A stretch of DNA of 64,000 nt from an uncultured Lactococcus sp. (GTDB lineage: Bacteria; Bacillota; Bacilli; Lactobacillales; Streptococcaceae). The first letter of the stretch is position 1. Each line of letters opens with the position of its first letter. The notes beneath the pieces were generated by a model, which worked only from the letters and a program-made list of their open reading frames with translations, was not told where the DNA came from and ran no database searches. The stretch spans positions 186,001-250,000 of the forward strand of contig NZ_CAKPUG010000001.1 in assembly GCF_934191625.1 (NCBI RefSeq). Direction: 5' to 3'. Positions 16,980-27,234 of this stretch are shown here, piece after piece. A program made the position numbers and the translations under genes.

Positions 16980-19900
16980 ATGAAAAGTAAGAGACTCTAC
17001 AAAGTCGTACGTTTACTTATGATTATTTCCCTTGTGGTTCAGGCATTGCTACCAGCATTAACTATAGCAGAGACTGTAGACAAGGAAGAAAAAAACGGTC
17101 GCACGACTTTGAGCAATGCGCAGTGGGAAGATGAAAAGAACCCCCAGACTGTCATTATAGAAGGAAAGGTTGAAAAGGGGATTTTTGAAAATGAAGAACC
17201 TGAAACTATCGTTCTGAAGGGCGCAGAGTTTGAAGATGTGACAAAAGAAGAAGAACTCTCTGGACTTACGGAAGGTAGCTATAAGCTGGAAGACAATAAG
17301 GTAGTTTTAAACTTGACGCAGGAGAGTGAAGGAACGTTTGCTCTGAAACTTCAAGTCGCCAAGGATTCCTTAGTCAACGGCAAAGAGATTGCAGTTACTC
17401 TAAGGGATCAAGTATTCACTCTTCCGATTAAGATTGAAACACCAGAAAAAGAAAAACCTATAGATGATGAGGAAACATCAGATAAGGAAGCAGAGACAGA
17501 AGCTGAAAAAGAAAAAGTTGACTCTAAGAAACAAGTGGGAAACATTACAGATAAAGAACGTGGTTTGCCTTTTACGATGACACAAACTTTGACTAATGGC
17601 TTCCCTTGGGACTTCGTAAATAACAGTAAAGTGTCAGATCCTGACACAGACGGTATGGCAGACATGGGCTTCTCTGATACCCTTGGCGCTCATGATGGAC
17701 GTATCTGGACAGACAAAACAGTCCGTCATGATCTTGGGAGTTTGGATGATGACCAGTTTGAGGTCACACTTTCAGCCTTAGCTCAAAGTGCACCGATACG
17801 TGCAGGTTACCAAATACCAGCGGATACTGTTTTTACCATTGATGTTTCTGGTAGTATGACACGAGTAGATGCGGGTGCTGGCCGCTCACGTATCGCTCTT
17901 CTGGTTGATGCACTGAATGAAGCCATTGGTATATTACAAGATGCTAATCCGCTCAACCGTGTTTCTGTTGTAGCTTATGGTGGTCGTACGGGCGGTTATG
18001 CGCGTGTGGAAAACATTTTGACTCTCGGACGCTACAATCCAAACACCAATGGTGCTTTTTTCACCATGACAGGGAATTCCAAAGTCAATGTTGTCGCAAC
18101 TGCAGTAGCAGAGTCAGGTGTATCTGGTTCAAATCCTCAAGTTAAAGTTAAAGAATTTATTTCTCAAGGCTCTACCCCAACTCAGTGGGGGATTCGCGAA
18201 GCCAGTCGTATTCTGGAAAGCGTAACTGACCAAGAAGTTGAAGTTCCTGTGACAGATGAAGATGGAGAAGCGTTAGATCCAGTAACTGTAACACGTCGTC
18301 CTAACCTCATACTAATGACAGATGGTGAGCCAACCATGGGGCGTCCAGACTTCGCCTTTGACGCCTTAGATCCAGTAACTGTTGGTCCAAATGGGAATCT
18401 CCTCGGAGCACCTGGTGAGTTTTACGGAGATGGAAGTTACGGAGAGCAAGGTCTGGCAGTAATGACAGCCTTGACAGCAGCATATCGTGGCAAAACAGTT
18501 CTTAATCACTACTTCCCAAGCGGAAACGTCGCAGGTAGTGCTGAAGATCAACCAGTTGCTGATGTCGGTTTCTTTAGTATCTCTCTAGGGAAGCAAGATA
18601 CAGAAGCTGGTCAAAACTTGATTAGTGCAACTTTGAATCCTACCTCAGAGAATACAGATAAGGTAGGACCAAATGTCCGTCATCAGATGGGCTTGACAGG
18701 TACGACAGCTGGGCCAACAGCAGCCACTCCAACTATGACAACGCTCTTTAATAACTTTATTAATAATGGCTCTACAGGTAATTTTTCTGCACAATTTAGA
18801 CAAGCTTGGAGCAATTATCAATGGAAAAATACAGTTAACATTAGAAATAACGCTCCTGATGTAACACTTGCAGCAGCAGATATTGACTATGCGGATGAGT
18901 TTTTCAGGGCGGATGATTTGCAGACCTTGCGCGATGCTTTTATCTCGATTACCAACAGCATTCAGGATACAGGAAACAGCTCAATCTTTGATGGAAATGG
19001 TGACGGCACAGACCTAGGCTCAAGCGTTCTTGATTTCTCAGATGTCTTGGGCAAATACATGACCTTTGACGGTCTGACAAACATTGAGTTTCCAGCACCA
19101 GATGGTGGGACATTTACTTATAATCTGGAAAATGTTGATGCACACCGTGATGAATTTATCAAAACATTAACAGCGCAAATCCGCCTACCTGATGGTAATT
19201 CTATTGATAATACAACAGCAGGAGAAATACTGGATAATCGTGTAGAAAATGTGATTACTTACTACACAGATGACCGTGGTCGCTATATCGGGCTTGCTGA
19301 TACTGGAAGTGCGGCTACAAAAGTACAACTTTATCCTGTTTGGGGAGAGATACAAAATCAAGTTGATCCTGCAGCAAATAATGTGAGTGGACTCCTCTTT
19401 AGCGTGCATACTGCACTGCAAGATATCACTTTTACATCAGACTATGGTTCAATAGAACATAAGTCAGGTTACAGAGAACTTCAAGCTAAGGATCAGTTTG
19501 TGCATTGGAGCATTCCCGCTACTCTCATCCCTGAACGTACTGTTCAACAACAGGAAGATGGCAGCATCAGCATCACAGGGAACACATCTCCTATTCGTGC
19601 AAGATTCAATGTCGGTTTAGATGAAGCCAGATTAGAAGAAGACTTCAGAGCAGGCGTAAATGTTCCGACAAACTTCTTCTCCAATTACTGGGATAATGAC
19701 GCAAACAGCTCTTTTGCAACATTTGAGCCATCCAATGAGAATCCGTTCTATCACCTTGATGGTGCGAGAATCGTGCCAAAAACTCAAAATCTTACAGGTT
19801 CAAGATCTTATGTTAGCAAACAAATCGTAGAAGCAGATCCAACAGGAGATCCAGATGAGCGGATTGTCACTAATCTACTGGGGAATAACGGTACCTTTGC

Positions 19901-22900
19901 CTTAGAATATTATGGACAAATCAGATTGGAAAAAGAATTCATCTTCCTTGATGAGGATGGAAACCGTGTCAATCTAAATGGTGAAATACCGGATGACGTT
20001 TATCTTAATCCATTGGAGTTCACGATTACTGGTCCTAGAGATTTCAAGGAGACCATTACTTGGAGTAAAGACACATTTACATTAGAAAATGGCAAATGGT
20101 ATTTTAACTTACCAAAAGATCTTCCAGCGGGTGTTTATACGATAAAAGAAACAGGCGGAGATATTGAAACAAGTGCGCCAGGTTATACACATATGCCGGG
20201 AGAGTTTGAACAAACTGTTACAGTTACACCAGGTGGCACAGGTACAGCTAGCTTTGTCAATGTTTATGTACAACCTCAGCTTGCCTCTCCATCGTTACGC
20301 ATTATGAAATTCTTCCATGGCTTGCCAGCAGGTACTTATCCTGAAGATTTTAAAATTTTGATAGAAGGTCCTGTGGGTATAGATCCACAAGCAGGCGAGG
20401 GTATATGGACACTCAATCCAGCTACGAACCGCTATGAAGTAGAAGTAAGTTTAGAAGAAGCTATCGCAGGAACATCTTTCATCGGTGTAGCCGAAGGGGA
20501 ATATCGAATCAGCGAACTCAATGCGGATAATGTGAAAGGCGCAGGTTATGTTCTCTCGAACAGCGTATGGGCTTACCGTCAACTTGGTGCTACAGGAAAC
20601 CCAGATAATGCTGACAGTGGGCAAGGGTTGGATCCTGTCAACGTAACGATTGGAGCAACAGATGATGTAAGCTTTAGATTTGATAACTTCTATCAAAAGC
20701 TAGGCTCTCTAGAACTGACGAAAACTTTTGAAAATATCCCACTTGATCGCCTCCCAGAAGATTTCCATATTATCCTGACTAATGAAACGACAGGTGATGA
20801 AGTAAGAATATTTACCAGAGAAGAACTTCTCAGCCAAGTACCGCTCCGTGTGGATGAGTTGACACCAGGCAGATATAGCCTCAAAGAGTACAACTATGAA
20901 ATAGAGGGTTGGGAACATCTCGGCGTAGCTGATATTGATGGTACAATCAACCCAGGTATACCGCGTCCAGAATTTTATTTCAATATTCCGGGAATTATCG
21001 GAAATAATGATATCGTTGCTCATCTCTACAATACATATACATATACTGCGGAACCAATAACACCGCCACTTCCTCCAGTTTACCCACTTCAGCTGATTAA
21101 AGTTGACCAGTATGACAATCGTGTCGCTGGTGCGGAGTTTGATCTGGAAGTCTATGATACCTCAAAAGACGAGTGGAGAATTCTTGTCGAAGGTCTTCAG
21201 TCAAATAATGATGGTTTAGTTCAATATGTGGTTACTGAACCAGGCCGTTACCGTTTCCATGAGACCCGTGCACCTGGAGGCTATCAACTACCAGACAATC
21301 CTTATAGTGAGGAGCGAGAAGTCGTTGATGGAAACACAGACACTATTTACTTTGATAATATGGTCAACACACTCGTCGCACGTATCCAACTGCAGAAGAC
21401 AGATGTAGAGGGAGAAGGCTTAGCAGGCGCAATCTTCAAGGTCGAATATAGAGAGACTGAGGATGATGACTGGGCAACTTATGCCGAAAGTATGACAACT
21501 GGGGCAGGTGGTTATCTTGGACTCAATGTCGAAAAAGATGGTTACTACCGCTTTATCGAAACGCAAGCACCAGATGGTTTTGTCTTAGATAGTACACCGC
21601 GTGAAGTACATGTCAATGCAGGAGAAACAGGAGATACAATCTTTAATGTTGATGGTGTAGTTAACCGACCATACGCAGCTATCCAACTTCGTAAGACAGA
21701 TGTAGATGGTCAAGACTTGGCAGGTGCAGTCTTCAAGGTTGAGTTTAGTGCAGATGGAAATGAACCATGGGAAACTGTTGCCGAAGACCTAGAATCTGGA
21801 AACGATGGTCTTGTCAAGCTTGAAAATATCGAAAAAGATGGCTACTACCGCTTTATTGAAACGCAAGCACCAGACGGCTTTATCCTTGATAGTACTCCGC
21901 GTCAAGTACAGGTAACTGCAGGTGTAGGGGGGCAAGTTCTTTTCTCTGCTGGTGATATGGCAAACCGACCGATTGCACAGATTCAACTTCGTAAGACTGA
22001 TGCAGCGGATCAAAATCTAGCTGGAGCTATCTTCAAGGTAGAATTCAGTGCAGATGGAAATGAACCATGGGCAACTGTTGCCGAAGGCTTAGAGTCTGGA
22101 GACGATGGTCTTGTCAAACTTGATGTTGAAAAAGACGGCTACTATCGTTTTGTTGAAACTCAAGCCCCAGACGGTTTTGTCACAGATGGCAACCCACGTC
22201 AAGTCCATGTTAACGTAGGTGAAACTGGGGAAACAAGTTTCTCTGCTGGAACGATGATTAACCATGAGAAAGAAGCGCCGATTTCACGTATTCAACTGCG
22301 TAAGACAGAGGAAGCAGGACAAAACCTAGCTGGCGCCGTCTTCAAGGTTGAATTTAGTGAGAACGAGAACGGCCCATGGGAAACTTACGAAGAAGGTTTA
22401 ACTTCAGAAGACGACGGTCTTGTCACAACGATTGTCGAAAAAGAAGGTTACTACCGCTTTATTGAAACGCAAGCACCAGATGGCTTTGTCCTTGATAGTA
22501 CTCCGCGTCAAGTTAAAGAAAAAGTGACGATAGGAGATACAGGCGAAGCACTCTTTGAGGCAGAAGATATGGTCAACATACGCAATGCCCGTATCCAACT
22601 ACGCAAGACAGATGCAGCAGGTCAAAATCTAGAAGGTGCAGTCTTCAAGGTTGAGTTTAGTGCAGCTGGAACTGACACGTGGGAAACTTACGGCGAACCT
22701 TTAACTTCTCGAGCAGATGGTCTGGTTACGACTACTGTAGATAAAGAGGGTTATTATCGCTTTATTGAAACAAAAGCACCAAGTGGCTTTGTTTTAGATG
22801 ATACTCCACGGCAAATAACACGAAGAGTGACAATGGGAGGAGAGGAACAAGCCCTCTTTGATGCTGGAACGTTGGAAAATAGACCTGCTGGTCCAGCACG

Positions 22901-23297
22901 TCATTATGCGATTCAACTTCTGAAAGTTAATGAGAATAACACCCCACTTCAAGGTGCAATCTTCAAGGTTGAAACCGAAGATGGGAAAGTTGTGGCTCAA
23001 AATGTAAAATCTAACGCAGACGGTTTAGTAACTGTTACTGTACCTGGTCCAGGAAAATACCGCTTTATCGAGATACAAGCGCCAGATGGCTACAAGCTAG
23101 ATAATACACCACAATATGTAACTATCACGGAAGAAGATGGAGCAGGTGTCTTTGACGCCGGTAAGCTGGTCAACGAACCGAAACCACGTCTTCCGATTGT
23201 CGGAGATAACTTAGGGCTATTGCTCTTTACTTCTGGTCTAATCGTTCTTCTTGGTGTAGGACTTGTATTATACAAGAAGAAAAAAAGTAAAATTTAA
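16980..23297 (+). CDS. Large LPXTG-type wall protein with VWA domain and SpaA-like repeats
   Basis: A 2105-residue surface protein. In order: signal peptide (to about residue 31), an N-terminal region rich in Lys and Glu, a von Willebrand A domain with a MIDAS motif (D288 in DVSGSMT; LILMTDGEP near 443), and Ig-like stretches near 975-1370. Seven SpaA/Cna-B-like repeats of about 100 residues follow from residue 1369 to 2065. Each begins IQLxKTD-like and contains YRFIETQAPDGF-like E-box residues expected to support isopeptide bonds. The C-terminus has LPIVG (2071-2075), a hydrophobic helix and KKKKSKI. This is the layout of pilus-tip or adhesin proteins such as RrgA, but no sortase or pilin gene adjoins. 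Adhesion is inferred. Good AAAAAGGAG site. Confidence 0.9.
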   Translation: MKSKRLYKVVRLLMIISLVVQALLPALTIAETVDKEEKNGRTTLSNAQWEDEKNPQTVIIEGKVEKGIFENEEPETIVLKGAEFEDVTKEEELSGLTEGSYKLEDNKVVLNLTQESEGTFALKLQVAKDSLVNGKEIAVTLRDQVFTLPIKIETPEKEKPIDDEETSDKEAETEAEKEKVDSKKQVGNITDKERGLPFTMTQTLTNGFPWDFVNNSKVSDPDTDGMADMGFSDTLGAHDGRIWTDKTVRHDLGSLDDDQFEVTLSALAQSAPIRAGYQIPADTVFTIDVSGSMTRVDAGAGRSRIALLVDALNEAIGILQDANPLNRVSVVAYGGRTGGYARVENILTLGRYNPNTNGAFFTMTGNSKVNVVATAVAESGVSGSNPQVKVKEFISQGSTPTQWGIREASRILESVTDQEVEVPVTDEDGEALDPVTVTRRPNLILMTDGEPTMGRPDFAFDALDPVTVGPNGNLLGAPGEFYGDGSYGEQGLAVMTALTAAYRGKTVLNHYFPSGNVAGSAEDQPVADVGFFSISLGKQDTEAGQNLISATLNPTSENTDKVGPNVRHQMGLTGTTAGPTAATPTMTTLFNNFINNGSTGNFSAQFRQAWSNYQWKNTVNIRNNAPDVTLAAADIDYADEFFRADDLQTLRDAFISITNSIQDTGNSSIFDGNGDGTDLGSSVLDFSDVLGKYMTFDGLTNIEFPAPDGGTFTYNLENVDAHRDEFIKTLTAQIRLPDGNSIDNTTAGEILDNRVENVITYYTDDRGRYIGLADTGSAATKVQLYPVWGEIQNQVDPAANNVSGLLFSVHTALQDITFTSDYGSIEHKSGYRELQAKDQFVHWSIPATLIPERTVQQQEDGSISITGNTSPIRARFNVGLDEARLEEDFRAGVNVPTNFFSNYWDNDANSSFATFEPSNENPFYHLDGARIVPKTQNLTGSRSYVSKQIVEADPTGDPDERIVTNLLGNNGTFALEYYGQIRLEKEFIFLDEDGNRVNLNGEIPDDVYLNPLEFTITGPRDFKETITWSKDTFTLENGKWYFNLPKDLPAGVYTIKETGGDIETSAPGYTHMPGEFEQTVTVTPGGTGTASFVNVYVQPQLASPSLRIMKFFHGLPAGTYPEDFKILIEGPVGIDPQAGEGIWTLNPATNRYEVEVSLEEAIAGTSFIGVAEGEYRISELNADNVKGAGYVLSNSVWAYRQLGATGNPDNADSGQGLDPVNVTIGATDDVSFRFDNFYQKLGSLELTKTFENIPLDRLPEDFHIILTNETTGDEVRIFTREELLSQVPLRVDELTPGRYSLKEYNYEIEGWEHLGVADIDGTINPGIPRPEFYFNIPGIIGNNDIVAHLYNTYTYTAEPITPPLPPVYPLQLIKVDQYDNRVAGAEFDLEVYDTSKDEWRILVEGLQSNNDGLVQYVVTEPGRYRFHETRAPGGYQLPDNPYSEEREVVDGNTDTIYFDNMVNTLVARIQLQKTDVEGEGLAGAIFKVEYRETEDDDWATYAESMTTGAGGYLGLNVEKDGYYRFIETQAPDGFVLDSTPREVHVNAGETGDTIFNVDGVVNRPYAAIQLRKTDVDGQDLAGAVFKVEFSADGNEPWETVAEDLESGNDGLVKLENIEKDGYYRFIETQAPDGFILDSTPRQVQVTAGVGGQVLFSAGDMANRPIAQIQLRKTDAADQNLAGAIFKVEFSADGNEPWATVAEGLESGDDGLVKLDVEKDGYYRFVETQAPDGFVTDGNPRQVHVNVGETGETSFSAGTMINHEKEAPISRIQLRKTEEAGQNLAGAVFKVEFSENENGPWETYEEGLTSEDDGLVTTIVEKEGYYRFIETQAPDGFVLDSTPRQVKEKVTIGDTGEALFEAEDMVNIRNARIQLRKTDAAGQNLEGAVFKVEFSAAGTDTWETYGEPLTSRADGLVTTTVDKEGYYRFIETKAPSGFVLDDTPRQITRRVTMGGEEQALFDAGTLENRPAGPARHYAIQLLKVNENNTPLQGAIFKVETEDGKVVAQNVKSNADGLVTVTVPGPGKYRFIEIQAPDGYKLDNTPQYVTITEEDGAGVFDAGKLVNEPKPRLPIVGDNLGLLLFTSGLIVLLGVGLVLYKKKKSKI
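21085..23180 (+). repeat. Tandem array of seven SpaA-like repeat units
   Basis: Units of about 300 bp start near 21085, 21385, 21685, 21985, 22290, 22593 and 22912. Units 2 to 6 are most alike at the DNA level, so copy number could change by recombination. The array lies wholly within the wall-protein gene. Confidence 0.85.
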
Positions 23298-23346
23298 GAA
23301 AGTCATTGAAGTAAGGGAAGTAAGGCTTTTCCTAAAATAAAAGAAA

Positions 23347-23379
23347 AAAACTCAAGTTATTTAAGCTTGAGTTTTTTCT
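23347..23379. terminator. Bidirectional terminator of the wall protein gene and pepX
   Basis: A 10-bp stem (23347-23356 with 23366-23375) with a 9-base loop and a T-run. pepX ends just beyond it on the other strand. Confidence 0.82.
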
Positions 23380-23380
23380 T

Positions 23381-25678
23381 TTATTTGTTGCTTACAGGAA
23401 AAATAATCTTAGACGAACCAAGGTCTACTTCGTAAGTCATCTCACGATTGTCTCGTACCGTATGTTCAAAGTCTGTACTGTAAAGTAAGAGACGAAGTTT
23501 ATCTCCTTTTTCCAGCTGGTGAAGAGTTGGCTGGAGTTTAAGGTTTACGGACAGCCATTCGTTTTCTACAATTGGACTTATTGTGCATAAGTCGTCTCTG
23601 TTTTGCAGATTGAGGAAGCCCTTGCTGATAAGTTGATAAGGACTATCTATCAGAGGGATTTCCATCAGATTCTCCAACATAAAGTTACGACCACGATCAA
23701 GTGCTTTCAAGTCTAGAACCTGTGCGTTTTCTGAGAGACGTTTCTTGGAACCAAAGTCAAGAAGTTGCGCCGATAGGATAGCTTTACTGTCGTTGACTTT
23801 AATTTTGAGTTCCAGTTCAACTTGTCCATTTACCATCATATCTTCTGAAACCTCTAAGTCAATCACAGCTGCTTGAGCTTTGCCCTCATACAAGTCCTTT
23901 TTGAACGTATGGAAATCTTTACTATAAGCATTAAAAATCTTTTCATCGTAATGATTCTCAAATTTAAGGATGGAAGCAGCTGTCTTGCCAAGCGGCCATT
24001 TGATGCTCTCTGTACTGCCCCAGTCCTCTACACCTATCCAGCTTTGAGCTTTGCCATTTTCTTGTAAAATAAGAGGAGGTAAGTTTAAAGTCAGCTTACG
24101 ATCTAAAAGTTTAGCGGTGAAATAACTATTTATGGTTTCGCTAAAATCGATGGACTGCCAATTATTCATATAAATATGGGCGCCGCGATGTAAGAAGGCG
24201 TGTTTGGCTGATTCTTTCGGCAGAGCTTTCCAAAAATGATAGGCTTGATCTGGGGTGACATTCCAGTCTTGTAAACCATGAACAATCAGGACATCTGCCT
24301 TTGTGTTTTTTGCATGCGGTAAATAATTGCGATCATGCCAATATTGATTGTAGTCGCCAGTTGCACGCTCTAGTGACTCAAGCATTTGAGAAAGATGAGC
24401 TTCATACTGCGTATTATGTGCGAGAAAATCAGCACCTTGAAGGTTACGCGAATAGGTCAATGCTGCTAAAACATCTAAATCTTCGCCTGGATAACCACCA
24501 GGTGAGCGTACCAAACCATTTTCACGGTAATAAGAGTACCATGAAGTGATACCGGCTTCAGCTAAAATCACTTCTAAACCATCAATGCCGGTAGTTGCTG
24601 CACCATAAGCCATTGTACCCAAGTAGGATTTACCTGTCATCGCAACTTTACCGTTAGCCCAATCCGCAGTCACTTCTTGAGTTTTCTTGCGGGAGGTAAA
24701 AGCACGTGCTCGACCATTGAGCCAGTCAATCGCAGCAGTCATACTGTAAATTTGTTGGTAGTCGCCAGAAGTTTGGAAACCATCGGAGTCCAAAGTACCA
24801 ACTCCAGCTACATAAAGTGAAGCAAAACCACGCGCTAAGAAATAATCATTCAGTGAATAAGTCCAACCATGCGTGAACTTTTGAGTAGGGGTTTCAGGAG
24901 TAGCTTCTAGAGCGGGTTCTTTTTCATAATCTGGAAGAGTAGGAAGTTGTGTTGTAACATTGATTTTTCCAGGCGCTTTTTCTTCTAAAGATACATTCAT
25001 GTTGTGCAATTGCTTGTCATTGGCGATTTCATTTATCCCCAGATGGTAAGGGCTTGCGGTCATGATTGCAGGCAATTGCCCCTCGAATACAGGTCGAATA
25101 ATTTGAACTTTAATCAAATCATTTTTTCCTGCACGGTAAGTATCGACTTTAGATTCAACCCAGACTGTCTCCCGTATCAGATTTGTAGTATCAAAAGTAG
25201 CGAGCGATTTGTCATTGAAAAAATGATAGGTGTTGCTTAAAGGAAGCAAACCCTCAGATACCCAATGTTCAACCAGTGTCATTCCATTTTTACGACGGCT
25301 ACAAAGAAGGAGATAAAGCGCACTGATGAGATTTTCACTGTGGAGATCTTCTTCATCTAGCCTTGGCAGGTTTACCGATTTTGCAAATTCTTCTGCTTGG
25401 TCCACTTGAAATTCAAAATTAGGCACAAAACCTAGTAACTGCAAACTTATCGTCCAAAAGATATTCCATGTGAGTGCTTCATCTGAGATTAGAAATTCTT
25501 GGAAAGAGTCTGTAGAAGTTGCTTGAATGCTCTCACTATCAAGAGGTGCAACCATTAAAAAGTTTTTGAGGATTTTCTTTTCTTCCCAAAAAACGGACCA
25601 AGTAAATCCAAGATGATCGAGTTCGATTAACTGTTCGTCAAAGGATTTTTCAACAATAGAAAAGTGATTAAATTTCAT
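23381..25678 (-). CDS. pepX: X-prolyl dipeptidyl aminopeptidase PepX
   Basis: PepX removes X-Pro dipeptides from peptides such as those from casein, in the cytoplasm, with a serine hydrolase fold (family S15). The 765-residue length matches lactococcal PepX. The nucleophile is Ser351 in [13 protein letters not shown], the acid lies in the [12 protein letters not shown] stretch and the histidine in HRGAHIYMN. The helical N-terminal domain and the C-terminal jelly roll are present in length. The ATG has an AAAGGAAG site, and a TATAAT (25712-25717) with extended TGC lies about 35 bases upstream. Confidence 0.97.
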   Translation of the reverse strand: MKFNHFSIVEKSFDEQLIELDHLGFTWSVFWEEKKILKNFLMVAPLDSESIQATSTDSFQEFLISDEALTWNIFWTISLQLLGFVPNFEFQVDQAEEFAKSVNLPRLDEEDLHSENLISALYLLLCSRRKNGMTLVEHWVSEGLLPLSNTYHFFNDKSLATFDTTNLIRETVWVESKVDTYRAGKNDLIKVQIIRPVFEGQLPAIMTASPYHLGINEIANDKQLHNMNVSLEEKAPGKINVTTQLPTLPDYEKEPALEATPETPTQKFTHGWTYSLNDYFLARGFASLYVAGVGTLDSDGFQTSGDYQQIYSMTAAIDWLNGRARAFTSRKKTQEVTADWANGKVAMTGKSYLGTMAYGAATTGIDGLEVILAEAGITSWYSYYRENGLVRSPGGYPGEDLDVLAALTYSRNLQGADFLAHNTQYEAHLSQMLESLERATGDYNQYWHDRNYLPHAKNTKADVLIVHGLQDWNVTPDQAYHFWKALPKESAKHAFLHRGAHIYMNNWQSIDFSETINSYFTAKLLDRKLTLNLPPLILQENGKAQSWIGVEDWGSTESIKWPLGKTAASILKFENHYDEKIFNAYSKDFHTFKKDLYEGKAQAAVIDLEVSEDMMVNGQVELELKIKVNDSKAILSAQLLDFGSKKRLSENAQVLDLKALDRGRNFMLENLMEIPLIDSPYQLISKGFLNLQNRDDLCTISPIVENEWLSVNLKLQPTLHQLEKGDKLRLLLYSTDFEHTVRDNREMTYEVDLGSSKIIFPVSNK

Positions 25679-25818
25679 GCAATATCTTCCTTTCGATACC
25701 TTATTAGAGCTATTATAGCAAAAAAGAGTCTTTGCTGCTTTAGGTCATACCTTAAGATATGAAGCAAAATTTGAAAAAAAGAAAAAGACTTTACTTGAGG
25801 AGCAGCAAAAAAGAGTGC

Positions 25819-25824
25819 TATAAT
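25819..25824 (+). promoter_or_regulatory. Extended -10 of the small-protein gene
   Basis: TGC plus TATAAT lies 39 bases before the ATG at 25864, with a GAGAGGAGA site between. Confidence 0.6.
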
Positions 25825-25863
25825 AAAGGAGTAAAGAAGAACAAAACAGAGAGGAGAATATTT

Positions 25864-26067
25864 ATGAAATTCAAATTCAGTGGGATTTCTTCGTATGAGG
25901 AAAAAGCAACGCCAAACTTTATGGGGGAAGCAAATTCACACAGTATTACAAAAGAGTTTGACAGCATGGAACAAGCAATTCAGCATGTTGTGGACAGCAA
26001 TGGATTTATGGTCGCAGACAATGGCAAGTTTGCCTTTCATGTCCGTACAATCACACAAGTGGATTAA
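25864..26067 (+). CDS. Small conserved-looking protein of unknown function
   Basis: A 67-residue soluble protein, MKFKFSGISSYEEKATP at the start, with no signal peptide or membrane helix and no cysteine. The frame is open further upstream to 25759, but the ATG at 25864 follows GAGAGGAGA at proper distance and lies after a clear promoter. A terminator follows, so it is a single-gene unit between pepX and the Crp-family regulator. I do not recognise the family. Confidence 0.75.
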   Translation: MKFKFSGISSYEEKATPNFMGEANSHSITKEFDSMEQAIQHVVDSNGFMVADNGKFAFHVRTITQVD

Positions 26068-26075
26068 GAAAAACA

Positions 26076-26104
26076 AAAAGGCATGCAAGATAGCATGTTT
26101 TTTT
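26076..26104 (+). terminator. Terminator after the small-protein gene
   Basis: CATGC (26082-26086) pairs with GCATG (26093-26097), extended by G-U and A-T pairs into a T-run of seven. Confidence 0.7.
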
Positions 26105-26324
26105 GTATTAACAAATTAATAATAAGCAGTGAGGGGGGCGAGAAATTTCATCACTTTGGGATAATGAGTAACAAATGTTAGCGACAAAGTATGTACATTT
26201 TTTTAAAATAAAAGCAGGAGAGAGAAAAAAGTCAAGATGAAATTAAAGCTAAATTTTAATAAACTTCTTTGAATGGTGGTATAATAACATTTGTATTAAA
26301 GGAGTACTTGAACAAAAAAGGAAG

Positions 26325-26987
26325 ATGACAAAAGAATTTATAGAATATTTACTGCGATTACTGGAAGAAAAAGAAGTAAATGTTGTGACTCAAAGACGTC
26401 ATAGCTATGTGATGTATCAAGGAATTGAGTCAGATTACGTGTATATACTTAAAGAAGGTGTAGCTAAAATCAGCAATATTATGAGGGATGGTCGTGAGTT
26501 TAATATTGCTTATGTAACCGAACCCGATTTTGTTTCCTTGCTAGAAGAAAAGCAAGAAAGTGGAATTTCTGCTCTTTTCAATGTAAGAGTTGAATCAGAA
26601 GAAGCGAGCTTTTATCGCGTGCAACGTCAAGAATTTTGGAAATGGGTAATGAGTGACTTAACCTTGTTCCGCATTGTTGATGATTTTTATCAAAGAAGAT
26701 TAGCTATGAACTTAGAGCTCTTGCAAAAGATGACAATCAATGGTAAAAAAGGTGCAGTTTGCGCCTGTATCAATAGTTTAATCAACGAATTTGGTATAAA
26801 AAAAAGGAATGGGATTCTGATTGACTTCCCAGTGACAAATGAAGATATCGCTGGTTTTTGTGGCATATCCACACGCAACAGTGTAAATCGAATCATCCGA
26901 GATCTTAAAACAGAAGAAATTATTGATATTATCGATAATAGGATTATGGTTTACAACTCAGAATACTTTGAGGATTACATTAGTTAA
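26325..26987 (+). CDS. Crp/Fnr-family transcription regulator
   Basis: A 220-residue regulator with an N-terminal cyclic-nucleotide-binding-like barrel (YQGIESDYVYILKEGVAKIS) and a C-terminal winged helix (VTNEDIAGFCGISTRNSVNRI). It resembles the ArcR/FlpS-type regulators of streptococci and staphylococci more than the cysteine-bearing FLP proteins: no N-terminal cysteine pair is present, so a direct iron-sulfur or disulfide sensor is unlikely. The AAGGA site is unusually close to the ATG. A TATAAT with extended TGG lies near 26279. It is upstream of glpF but has its own terminator; its targets are unknown. Confidence 0.85.
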   Translation: MTKEFIEYLLRLLEEKEVNVVTQRRHSYVMYQGIESDYVYILKEGVAKISNIMRDGREFNIAYVTEPDFVSLLEEKQESGISALFNVRVESEEASFYRVQRQEFWKWVMSDLTLFRIVDDFYQRRLAMNLELLQKMTINGKKGAVCACINSLINEFGIKKRNGILIDFPVTNEDIAGFCGISTRNSVNRIIRDLKTEEIIDIIDNRIMVYNSEYFEDYIS

Positions 26988-27009
26988 AAAGACTGAATTC
27001 AGTCTTTTT
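26987..27009 (+). terminator. Terminator after the Crp-family gene
   Basis: A near-perfect palindrome with a 9-bp stem around an AATT centre (26987-27008) runs into six T. Confidence 0.82.
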
Positions 27010-27145
27010 TCTTTTATAAATATTGTTGGTATTATTTTTGAAAACCAGAGCAATCGCTTACATGACGCTGTTTTCCCCCTTTTTCGTTGTTAAATAAATT
27101 TTCTGTTCAAGAATTCACATCTTTTTAGCCAAAATAAAAAAAACG

Positions 27146-27154
27146 TGCTATAAT
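27146..27154 (+). promoter_or_regulatory. glpF promoter, extended -10
   Basis: TGC followed by TATAAT (27149-27154) lies 80 bases before the glpF ATG. The -35 region is weak. Confidence 0.6.
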
Positions 27155-27234
27155 ATCTATGTATAACAAAAGAGTTTAACATTAGTTAATCTCGTTTTTA
27201 TTTTGTCATTAATTTTTATTACTTGGAGGAATTC

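Noticed and set aside
21385..22900. Regular 300-bp periodicity that could suggest a CRISPR or satellite array
   Set aside because: The repeats are coding and in frame; each unit is a SpaA-like domain.
27049..27062. Sequence resembling a catabolite-responsive element upstream of glpF
   Set aside because: Two mismatches at conserved positions and about 90 bases upstream of the -10; too weak to call.
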